A DNA stretch of 64,000 bases. Origin: Sclerotinia nivalis. Lineage: Eukaryota > Ascomycota > Leotiomycetes > Helotiales > Sclerotiniaceae. The stretch lies in NCBI GenBank assembly GCA_029531795.1, contig JAPEIS010000011.1, forward strand, positions 992,001 through 1,056,000. The letters are read 5' to 3'. The notes under the pieces are model-generated. The model did not search any database and was not told the origin of the DNA. It saw nothing but the letters and a program-made list of their open reading frames with translations. A program made the translations under genes and the position numbers. Shown here in pieces: positions 20,724-31,297 of this stretch; position 1 is the first letter of the stretch; the number at the start of each line of letters is the position of its first letter.

Positions 20724-23700
20724 TTATCCAGCACCCGTGACACCTACCCCTCCATTCTGCGGTGGTCTCCCAGGTCCCCACCCACTATTTCTATATTCCC
20801 TCCTATCCCTATCACCACCTGCGCCTCTCTCCCCATTCCCATGTGCATTATCCGGAGTTCTATTCTGTTGTTCTCTATACACAGCCGCTGGAGGTTGTAT
20901 TTCCGCACCCTCAACCCCTTGCCACTGTTGATTTGGTGGTGTATTCTGATTATATCCCGCTTGAAGAATTGGAGGGTCTTGTACATGTCTGACGCTACTT
21001 TCTTTTTGCCAAGCAGGATGTGCAGGATCAACATCAACTCTGGTGACAACTGGTGCTAGAGGTCGACCACTACCATCTCTGTGACCTGAACCTTCGGTAG
21101 TTTCGACCTGATGACGGACGCCACCACTGGCGCTGATGTCACCATAACGTTTGAGGATTTCTTTGGTGGTTATGTCGGATGTGTTATTAAAGAGGATGGG
21201 GTCATTGAGTATTGATTGGAGATCTTCTGGTACCTTTTATATTGTTAGTTATATGCAAAATGAATGAAATGATAAAACTTACTTCACACATTTGTTCATT
21301 ACACTCAATAAGTGTGTGAACGACCTCAATTGCAAGGAAGTTATCATCGACAGGTGATTTAGCATTCGTGTATATGATATTCGGTGCGATAACGGTGGCA
21401 AGATTGTGAGTATCCATCTTCGATCCAGATTCTTCATCCACTTGATGAAATGATGCAACCCAATTGAAGAAGGAGCAAAGAATTTCCAAACAATCTCTGT
21501 GTACCTTTGGAAGCAAACAACATGTTAGATGCAACACTCGACGCCTCTTATCTTCATCGGCTATCTTTTGCGAAGCGATGAATAGATTGTGGAGTTTGAA
21601 GGTCAGTAAAGGATCCGGTAGATCTCGAAGGTATTTTTTGAGTAGAGCAGCGACTTGTACGACATTTTGTCGACTTAAATCCACTGCATCGCATCCCCCA
21701 CTATCAATCTCCTTTACTGTTTCATTCAGTTTTCTAATGTTGCCATTCTTTCTGAAAACACCTTCAACTGAGAGATCCATCTTTCTCATCGCAGCAATTG
21801 CATCATCGACAAGAGCAGGAATCTTGAGAGCTCCAGGACCAACACCATCTGTCGATTCCGCGCCATCCTTTTCGACAATAACTTCAAGTGGTATTCCAAA
21901 GACTCCTTTCTTCTTAACGTTTGTCTTTTTGCCATCATTCTTGAAAGCTTTGCCCATCTTACCCCAGAATGTAGGTTTTCTAGTCTCGATCAAGTTAAGA
22001 AGTTCTTCCATGGTAAAGTGACCATCCAGCATGGGTTGCATCGCGATAACCGCAACGTGACGTACGATGAAGTATTCCAAAGCAGATAACTCTGAGAAGT
22101 ATTTCTTTCCAGCAACTCTCTGTTGTTGACGTTGTGTTTGTGCATCCAAGTCATTACCAGCAGAGAAAGTTCTTTGATGACCGTTGATGAGTTTAGGCTC
22201 GGTGATAGATGTTCGGAAAAGTTCATGACGGGCATGTTTATATGCGTTCGGTCTTTGTTCCTTTGCTTGTTCAGCAGCCACTATTCTAGGAATATCATCC
22301 AGGGTGAGAGCATCTTGATGTCCAAACATTAATTCAGTTCTTGATTCCCCATTGCCATCGCGATCTTCCACTACTTGGAATTCGTTGTTCCTCGAATCTG
22401 ATCCATCGGCACCTGCGGAACCTGGTCTGTTACCATCAACACCATCCATTATCCGCGATGTTCTCGCTTTCTTGATGGTTGAGGACAGATGCTTGTCCAT
22501 TCGAGTACTTCGTAGTCGCCTTACGTCATTCAAAGTATTCTCGTAGGATGATTCACGTGGGTTCTCATCAACTGGACCTCCGAATGATTTGGAACGTGCT
22601 TCAGACCTCAACATAGGAGGGTCATCATCGGAAGGTACCTTGTGGCCCTCACTCGAATTGTAACCATTCAGGTTTGGGTCATCCGAGGTATGTGGAAGAG
22701 TACCATTGGATCGTAATATTTCGAGCAGTCGAGCTAAAGCAACTCTCAAGAGGAAGACGTACTGTTGTAACCTCGTCACTCGCACGAATCCTGATACCAC
22801 ATTTGGAGCCGGACTTTGACAATCATTACAGTAAACTCGTTGTTCTACATCATTAAACCTGATGTCTTCGAGATTCTGAGCAAGGTCTCGCTCACAATTG
22901 GAGCATTGCAGGCATGTCAGATGACATCTGCTTTCTTCGAACCGAGCACATTCATCCTCAATTGGTTTATGGCATTTGATACACGAATCCGAATTTGGCG
23001 CAGAAAGCCCAGGTGTTCCTGTAGTAGTTTCTAAGGATCTTTCATCATTCTTGATTGCATCCATATCACCGAGGTCATCAAGAAATTGGTGAAGGCCTTC
23101 TGGATCTTTTTGATCTCGTTCGACCTTCAATGCGCCTTGAAGACAAATTCGAATTAATAGTTTCAGATAGTGAGCCAAACCAGTTACCAATGCAAGAAGT
23201 TCTTGTGTAACGCCAAGTTTCCGAACTCCTGTCTCCTGAGTCTTGGACAGAAGTGAGAAAAATGCTACAATTTTCTTGCATAATAACTTTGCTTCGCGCG
23301 AATATGAAAGTCCTGACAGGGTTAGTAAATACAATGAGGATATAGATGGGAATACTCACCCTTCGAACCGTCCCTCATCATTATGCTATCCAACTTATCT
23401 GCAGAACAGAAAAGAATATCAACATGCCATATGAACTTCTTTGCCACCATTACACCATCCATATATGCACCATTGCTCACATGCAGAAGCATGTCGGATA
23501 TACAAGCTGCAGAGGATTCTTCGAAGGTCGATAATACACTCCAAATCTTGTAGACCTTCTCTTCCATTCTCTCTTCCTCCAGTCGCACAGTGTTTCGATC
23601 TTCCTCATCCGTCGTAGCATCCGATTCCTGAGGAGCTTCTTGTACATCCTGCGGAGATGCCAACCTGACATTCCAGAACTTGTGAATCATATAACATTCA

Positions 23701-24492
23701 GGATGCCAATGTTGATTTTGGCCATTCCGAAATATCTCGACGAATTGTTTTAAGATTGCTGTTTGACATCCATTACATCGCTGCGCGAACCGTGTCGAAT
23801 AATGGTAATGACAGTAAACCTGGCCATCATGCTCGTAATAACTATCTTGTGCGCCGAACACTGTTGGACATACCGAACAAGTGAAATGGTCTATATGGTA
23901 TTTGCGCTCGAGTGCTGTGATGTATGATCCTCGAAGTGCCCCATTACATTGGTGACATATCAAATCCAAGCGTTTGAAATAATCAGTCTCGCAGAGTGGG
24001 TATTGTCCTTCGCCATTTTCTTCATCTACCGGAAAGAACTTTGATGCGACTATTTGACCACAATCCTACAAACCCGAAGTCAGAAGTTGAATCCTATAAG
24101 TTGAAAGGGTGAACATGGGAATAACCTACTCGACACCTAAAACAATCCAAATGGAATGTACCTCCAAGCGCACGTACGAATTGACCTGTCAAAGGTTCAC
24201 CGCACTTCTTGCACAGTCTCAAAGATCCGCTTCCCGTCCTCCCAGTTCGCGTTCGTGATCGTGTGCGCTCATTACTTGGTCTGCGACTCCCCTCTCTCAA
24301 AGGTCCTTCTCTACCACTCGCACTGTTCGCTGGAGATGCGTTCATCCTCCTATCTGGACCATTAGGCCTCGGTAGATGTTGATCTTGCATTGTTATATCC
24401 CTCTCAGCTGTAAGTCTTCCCCCATCATCGGAATGTGAGGGATCATAATTTTCGCCTTCCGCATAGGGGCCTGCCTCTGATTGAGGACCCAT
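20724..24492 (-). CDS. LRG1: LIM-domain Rho GTPase-activating protein (LRG1-like)
   Basis: Speeds GTP hydrolysis by a Rho-family GTPase; yeast Lrg1 acts on Rho1 in cell-wall synthesis and its filamentous relatives in polar tip growth. Four exons: 24492-24130, 24065-23360, 23312-21283, 21233-20724; 1202 aa. The third intron acceptor follows AAAAG; intron 2 has a TACTAAC branch. Domains: disordered Ser/Arg N-terminus; LIM1 from about 94 (CKKCGEPLTGQFVRALG, crossing intron 1 at FRCRDCGQIV); LIM2 directly after (CHQCNGALRGSYITALERKY); a third zinc module (CNGCQTAILKQFVEIF); a helical region; a further LIM at about 465-525 (CIKCHKPIEDECARFEESR); and RhoGAP at about 820-1030 with the Arg finger in GVFRKNGN and VIAPNIIY. 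The C-terminus is Gly/Pro/Asn-rich. Several LIMs before RhoGAP favour LRG1 over RGA1/2. Confidence 0.88.
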
Positions 24493-25177
24493 TGTTTAAT
24501 GATCAACGTTATTATCCACAACTATCTCCAGACCTTGTTCGAGCCCCTATTTTGTTGTATTTTTGAAGTAATGCTTGAGTCGAGCACTTCGAGTCGCGGT
24601 AGCCAGAGTGAATAATGAAATGGAATATTTGATGGTAGATAATTCGTTTCGTTCCTTGCAGATTGATTCAATCTTGCATCGATCGTATCTTCTCTTGAAG
24701 AGTTGCTTGGTATTCTGACGTTGTCGAGTCGCAAGGGTTCCACTCAATTGACCTCCGCATGTGTTGGCGACTCAAAGTTCAAGGAACATTCAGGCTGCGG
24801 AATATGAAACAATAACCATCGATTTGAGAAGAAGCCAAAAAATGATATTCTCGCGACCTTTTTCGTTTTCCCCTTTTTGTTCCACGTATATTCCAAATTG
24901 TGATATTTATCTGAATACGAGAAAGTTTAGATCTCCAAATATGTTTGTTGATGTGAGTCCTGCTCGTGGTTTTAATAAGGACCGAGTTATTTGTTTTCGC
25001 GAGGAGAAGGGTATCGAAGGACAAGTCGTGAGTAGGTAGGTACTAACTAAGTGATTGGGAAAAGTCGGCGGTGTGGACGAGAGAGGAATCCAAATCGAAT
25101 AAAAATCAATGAGTTCGTAATAGAATATGGTATGAAAGTAGATCGAGCGATTGTATCGGTGAAGCTTTTCTGGAGAA

Positions 25178-25194
25178 GGGGGAGGGGGGGGGGG
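25178..25194. repeat. Guanine run G5-A-G11
   Basis: A near-continuous G run about 700 bp upstream of the LRG1-like start, on the opposite strand to that gene. Confidence 0.9.
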
Positions 25195-25299
25195 TTGTGA
25201 AGGCTGTTTGTGTTCTAAGATAAGTTACGTGGTAGAAGGTAGATATTGTGGTACAACTTGATGAAGAGGTACTGCAATAGAGGTATAGTTTGTATATGT

Positions 25300-25316
25300 A
25301 AGTAAGTAAGTAAGTA
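25300..25316. repeat. (GTAA)n microsatellite
   Basis: Four GTAA/AAGT units in a row, followed by an ACTTATACTTA stretch. Confidence 0.8.
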
Positions 25317-26034
25317 TACTTATACTTATTCTAGCGGTGGGAAGAAACGATTTTACATTAATGAGCGTTGGAGTTTTTTTTTTGGAGGGCAAAAGAGATG
25401 GTGAAAGATATATTAATTTGATTGAATTTGGATGTTGTTTTATTTTTTGGGAAGGACGATGGTTTGTTTGTTTGAGGGGGAATTGAGAGGATATGATGAA
25501 TTGGTGGTGGGAGTTGTGAATCAAAAGCCAATTTCACATTGAATGAGCGGACAATTGAAGCTCCTCTCCAAAGGTTTCAAGCTTGAAATGTTTTGGACGT
25601 CTCGATGGGGAGATGGGATTGATGGATGTAAATATTATTGCCTTGTATATTAGGTCATGAGAAAAAACTACCACCGACCTACCTACTGCACGCCCGACTC
25701 CCTCCTCCACATAAAATATCTACCAATATCTAGGTACTTGGAGTCTTGAACCAATCTTGAATCAAATCTCCCCCGCTCAGGTTATTTTTGGCTACCTAGC
25801 ACTCTGAATCATGAATATCCGGCAGATTATGTGGTGTCAACTCTCAAACTAGAATTTCACACAGGCTCAGCACAAGCAAGTCGGAAAGACAATAGACAAT
25901 AATAACAAAATTAAACTTTGATTACCTACCTGGGTACACTAGGGAGTAAGTATAGAAATAGTAGAGATAACCCCATTAAAAGAGATTTAAGAGAACCTCC
26001 ATTTTAAAATTCATTAGTGGTACTAGTAACTAGA

Positions 26035-26360
26035 TAGGTAGGTAGCTGATTTTTAAGATTCGTTTTCCGAGAGATGTTCGATGCAATTAGGATTTAATAC
26101 CTACCTACTCCATACCTAGGTAATGAACCTCGGGATACTCTTCCCCCAGATTAGTAAAGACTTGGTATTAATAAAGACATTCCAAAGTCTCATATCATTT
26201 TATTTTTACATTCCTCAAATCCTTCTGGAACAGAGGGGCTCCATGAGAGTCTAAGAGAGTGTGATAACTTCGTAAGAGAGGCACCTAGGTAGGTAAGTTC
26301 TATGAATAATGTCTTTGAATTCGAATAACTACCTGCCTACCCACCTAGGTAGGTACAAGA
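26035..26360. repeat. Cluster of TAGG/CCTA tetranucleotides
   Basis: Short TAGGTAGGTA and CCTACCTA blocks occur repeatedly in both orientations (near 26035, 26100, 26285 and 26330-26353), including palindromic CCTAGGTAGG. No longer repeat unit is visible. Confidence 0.6.
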
Positions 26361-27311
26361 AGATCCCTCAATTAGTCGTCGGTTGATAGGTAGATTAGCT
26401 TAGCTTTGATAATACATCTCAGTGTATGGAGTATGAAAGTTAGAATCTGTACAGAGTACGTATGTACCGGTACCTACGATTGTGCCATTGTGGGGAGCAT
26501 GAAGTTACGGTACGGTACCTGCATCAAATGCAATTATTCCCATCATTAATTATTCCCATGATGCCATCACTTCAAAATGAACACAACATGATATGATATG
26601 ATACCCGGAAAAACAATTCCGTGTTATCCAAGCTTCAAATGAAATAAGCTTAACTTCCAGCTTGCCTTTAATCTATATATAAGAAGCTCATATTATGATT
26701 TCCCGTACCAAAAATGCCTACTGTGTATTTGAGGCACATCGGTTGTTCGGCCCATGTGTTTGATTTGAGCATCTATCACTGTGTCACATAACCAATTGAA
26801 TTTCCGAGAATTCGAGTAAAATGGTGTCAATGCATTCAATCTTCCCAGATACCAGGGATTACTGTACCATCACTTTGTTTTGCAATTAAGACATCGGTGT
26901 GCTCAAGGCGGTACCACATAATTTTCTAGAACACTTCCTCAATGGAAGATACAACAATGCTTCCATTTGAAACATTCTTGACTTCTCAAATATATATACG
27001 CTTCTATAGTCACCACTCCGAAGTAGAATAATATCGAGAGATGTAATACTGAGCTTTCTCAACAAAACCCCTAGAGGAAGTACACGATTTAAATGCGACG
27101 CCATCACATCAACCGTTTCAAGACATGGATTCATTAATCATGAAAGGTATCATAAGTTCGTAGTGGCGTTTGCCGAATCTAACCCAAGTGTTTTCTAACC
27201 GCATGACGACTTTCGTCCAACTATTGTGGAGAGGTTTATGTTCTTGACCACCGGAACCCTTTTGGGTCATGACCTTGAGACTGCGATCGTGGATGCCATT
27301 GTTCATCGAAT

Positions 27312-28296
27312 TTAGCCCGAATAGTCGTCGTTATATGATTTAGCCTTTCCCCTCCTTGACCTGGTGTCAGATTCTTGAGAGGCTGGAACTTTGCGATAGT
27401 CCTTTTCCTTTTTGCTTCCATCATCTTTGTTTTTTTTCGTGCGTTTTTCAATTGGGGGATCTGAATACTCGAAGGATTTCGCCGAGGCCACGATACTGTC
27501 GAAGAGAGCAACTGGGCATCAAACATTAGCGAATGAGGTTAACGTTGAAATTGATCCTTACAGCCAGGAACGAACAACCATATTGAGTTCATCAATACAA
27601 AATATACCCAAAAGTATAACGGTTCCGGTCGATAATACCGCTTGCCAGTGACGTACTCATCAAGTAAACTGGTGACGAGGTACAATAGGTTTCCATAAAG
27701 TTCCCCTGTTGAAACAAGTGCTTGTACCGCGTGTCGGAAATGTGAATTTGTGGTGATGTATATAGCTGTCAGGTAAGAAAGCGGTCCCCAAAGTATCTAT
27801 CAATATAATTAGCATACTATACATGCAGAAATAAGGAAAAAGGGGTGCGCACAACAGTCCATGTCTCTATGGTCAGCAGAAATGAATTGGAGGACATATA
27901 TCTCGAATCGGATAGAGCATATTCCTTCCAGAGCTGACCAAAAAAATCTGTCATGCTTGCCATTCGAGCATGGTTGTAGACAAAGTATCCTTCGAAAAAT
28001 ATGTGAATTGACCCCGCTATTCAATTGTCAGACTTCATTGCTGGGCTTGAAAAGAATCGTATGTAGGGCTTACTCAAAATGAACCAGAGGACAAGTCCTT
28101 GATCCTTTATACTGAGCCTAGGATAGAATCTTCTCACGGCAAAAAGTGTTGCGCCGAGTAAGAAAGCCCATGTTGTTCCAAAAGTAATAATGAGTGTAGA
28201 TGGACTGGAACTGTTCTCCACATACTTTCCAGAGAGGTTAATATCGACGGGATGATATGGATGATATGAAGTCATCCGAGAAAAATAGCTTGACAT
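27312..28296 (-). CDS. EBP-type sterol isomerase (EXPERA family)
   Basis: An ER membrane protein of the emopamil-binding family, whose type member shifts the sterol C8 double bond to C7. Four exons: 28296-28074, 28016-27853, 27796-27562, 27511-27312; all phases fit, 273 aa. Splice pairs are GTAAGC...AATAG, GTGCGC...GATAG (weak donor, good GCTAAT branch) and GTAAGG...CCCAG. Family residues visible after splicing: GSIHIFFEGYF, WKEYALSDSRY, Glu and Thr in IETWTVILWGPLS, GELYGNLLYLVTS, and YFWVYFVLMNSIWLFVPG with the conserved Asn and Trp. The tail is Lys-rich. Ignoring the last intron gives an early stop just after VPG. Fungal ergosterol synthesis normally uses the unrelated ERG2, so this may act on other sterols or be a second route. 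A second ATG lies seven codons in. Confidence 0.82.
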
Positions 28297-30311
28297 CTTG
28301 ACGTTAATTAACAGGTAAGCTCATACAGTCCTTGAGGCTCATGATAAAAACACGAGAAACGGATTTGGATTGTTGACATCTCGGATATGGGCCCCTGCAT
28401 TTTCCCAAGAAACCCTGAGTGGGGAGCCTTTTGTTGGGCGCATCGCGCAAAGAATATAACCCATACGCAAAAAACCTTGGTGTGACATGACATGGCTTAC
28501 AAAAGGTAGATCGAGTTGTACAAATATGTAGGCATTCGCATCTTACGAATCTTTTGGTGCAAAGACCTGCATCTAACATTATATCTATGATATTTGAGAC
28601 AAATCACGTGACTGATAGTTTTAAGTTCAATCAGAAAAGGTGCCGGTCAGTCTAGGACACCTACCACCAAGTAATAAGATCCTACACTTTCAATCCCGGG
28701 AAATGTAAATTTGTAAAGTTATTCCTAAAAGACGTTAGAATCGCCTACTAGAATTGATCTAGAGGATTCAAATTTCACACAAGAGCGAATCCATATCTTC
28801 CCCTCTTGATCATTAATATACCTAGTACTAGGCCTCTTCCCAACCTTCTCCTTCGCTTTAACCTTGAACCTTTATCGTGCTTATCAAGAAAGGGGGGAAG
28901 GGTGTTTTATCTCAAGTCCATAAATATTCTTTCTATGATGACTGGTTTCCTCTCAAGAATTAATGTACCATACTTCATTTATATTGCAAGACCTGGGAAT
29001 AGCCTTGTATTCGTTTACAAATCCATGAAGGGCTTTGGAGCTTAAAAACCTTGTTAATATTACAACATCAAATCATCGGACAGAAGCTTCTCATAGGACA
29101 AGAATGATACAAATTGGCTGGCTTACTGCATAGTGCAGCTTGAGAGATTCTCCATACTCCATACGGTAGGTACGATAAGCAACTACAACCTCAATTTCAT
29201 CAGTGACCCCTTCACTAAGCTAGGTATACACTGACACTATTCAAGGGTAAATCGTCGTCATCCTTTGAATTGTTTTACGCGCGCACTCATTCTCTCTACT
29301 CCTCTTTCGTCCACATAGTACTTACTTAGTCCGTACATACTCGGCACAATTTCATACACATCATACCATACCTACGTAGGTATCATACCATACATATTAC
29401 AAGTACCCATACCTATACTGGCATCCTCCCTCATCCTCACCACTCACCTCTCACCACTCACCATTCACCACTCTTATTATTTTACACATCTGAGTGAGCG
29501 GACGATCGGCTTCTTTCAACTGGGACTGGACCGCGACAAATCCAACATGATTGGAAACTTCCCGGTCATAAATACTAAAATGATTTGCACAACACGACTT
29601 TTTACGACTTTTACGACTTTTATGACCTTCATTCGCTAGGTACATTTCGAGTCTAAATCCCCCATATATATTTAATGCCGCTTTTAAATATCTACCTATT
29701 CAAAACTCGTTCTGGCTCCGTCATTCATTTTATTATTTAATTTTCCGATCCATCTTCTTTTTTTCCCTACCAACTTTACTCACTACTACCTTACCTACTT
29801 ACATCTAACCACCTTTCACATACGACCCCATCTACCCGTCCACATCAATTTTTATTCACCAACACAACAACCTCTCACCAAAGCAAAAACAATCTCCATA
29901 TCCCGATTCCTTCTTGCGCACAGCCGGCCAGTCATATTATATTTTATTCATTAATTCTTCATTCGTTCATTCGTTTATTTATCCCAAAATCCTTCAAATC
30001 ATTCATTATTTTGAGGTTTCGTTCTTAACGATAAGTATAATTTTTCAATTGATTTTCATTTCATTTCATTTCTTTTCATTCCATTTCATTCCATTTTCAT
30101 CATCGTTTGGATTTATTATTTTTATTTTTCCCCCCTTGTCCCCTTCACTCGTTTCAATATTCAGCCTTTAGCACACACAACCTTATTACTATTCTCACTC
30201 TTGTCTATTTGCTCTATTTGCTCCTTATCAGCTCTCCGAATATCAACAAACATCGGGACAAGAGAAGAAGATGAAAAAGAGAAAAAGAGAAAAAGAAAGC
30301 AATAATCAAAA

Positions 30312-30503
30312 ATGTTTACTACATACGACACATTGGTAATATTTCAAAAGCTTTTACTTGCTTTACTCAATAACTCATCTCACTTATTTATCGATTTCTT
30401 TCGCGCTCTCTCTCTCTCTCTCTCCTCTGTCTCTACCTCTCTCGATATCTCGATATCTCGATTTCTTTCCTCCTTCCTGACATTTCCCTCATGTTTCGAC
30501 TAA
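30312..30503 (+). promoter_or_regulatory. Upstream ORF in SET3-like leader
   Basis: An ATG in a fair context (AAAATGT) opens a 63-codon frame ending TAA about 790 bases before the main start. It overlaps an earlier 22-codon uORF at 30271. The peptide is Leu/Ser-rich and looks uninformative. If transcribed, it could lower translation of the main frame; it might instead be removed by a leader intron. Confidence 0.3.
30405..30424. repeat. (CT)n microsatellite
   Basis: About ten CT units in the pyrimidine-rich leader, followed by TCGATATC copies. Confidence 0.9.
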
Positions 30504-31297
30504 ATCAAAAGCAGCGTTGGAATTATTTCTGTGTGCAGCAAATTCGCGCTTCTATCTAACAACTTAGCGTCTTGACCACCAACTTGAAAGCGGCAACCCT
30601 ACTAACTCTGAAAGGTTCCTTCCCTCTTTCGCTCTCTCTCGAAAGAACCACTCACTCAACTAAATCCCCCCCCTCTCACTCACTATCTTTTACGCACTTA
30701 CACACTTACACATCTTCTTCTTGAATTCATGTATTCACGACATTACAAATAGGATATCTTCCAACGAAATCTACCCATCCATCTCTTTACTCTATTCGAA
30801 CACAATACAATAAGGCGTAAACATTCCAAAGCGCAAACTCGGTTGAATCGTCTTTGTCCTTTCGAGATCATCTTCTAAAAAGCCCTGTCTCTTCGTACCC
30901 TTCGCCTCCACTCTGGACTTGAAAACCCTTTCATTTAGGAACACGGTTTCAATTGCAGAACATCAACTTCAATACACGAAAGTCGCAGATATCATATCCT
31001 AATAAGATATCCTTTTCAAGTGGCCTTACAATCGTCGATCCACCCGTCCTTCTCGTTTTGCGGTTCCTATTGATCGACTCTCACATTGTTGGCGTACGTG
31101 GAAGGTGGCCAAGACACCTCTCATGATTATTTCAATAGCTGATGAAAGATATCATCGGAATTGAGTGTCATTCTCGTTCTGCAATAACTAATTGCTTCGA
31201 GTCGTGGCCGTCTTCGTCATGCGACTCAGGTCTTGGTACCAGTGAACTCACCTTTGTCCTCTCACTCAAACAGCCACCCGGAGGCTCCTCCTAGATT

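Larger units (their letters stand above)
24493..27311. other. Long intergenic upstream of LRG1-like gene
   Basis: About 2.8 kb with no supported gene; the nearest 1 kb is the LRG1 leader and promoter. It contains a G5-A-G11 run at 25178-25194, GTAA repeats at 25300-25316, and between about 25670 and 26530 many CCTA/TAGG tetranucleotides and GGTACC palindromes. Short frames at 26886-27306 border the 3' end of the sterol isomerase gene and look non-coding. Confidence 0.5.
28297..31297. other. 3-kb divergent intergenic with long SET3 leader
   Basis: Holds the promoters of the EBP-type gene and the SET3-like gene. From about 29700 the plus strand becomes very pyrimidine-rich (TTC/CTC runs), as in long fungal 5' leaders. 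Several ATGs precede the SET3 start, including 30271 (22 codons), 30312 (63 codons) and others near 30491, 30728, 31123, 31141 and 31218. A CT microsatellite lies at 30405-30424, followed by two CTCGATAT copies. Where transcription starts cannot be told. Confidence 0.5.

Noticed and set aside
25300..25316. GTAA repeat as telomere-like or satellite DNA
   Set aside because: Only about four units and no match to a fungal telomere repeat.
26886..27306. Minus-strand frames downstream of the EBP-type gene
   Set aside because: They overlap the 3' region of that gene, show no domain and have no splice link to a longer product.
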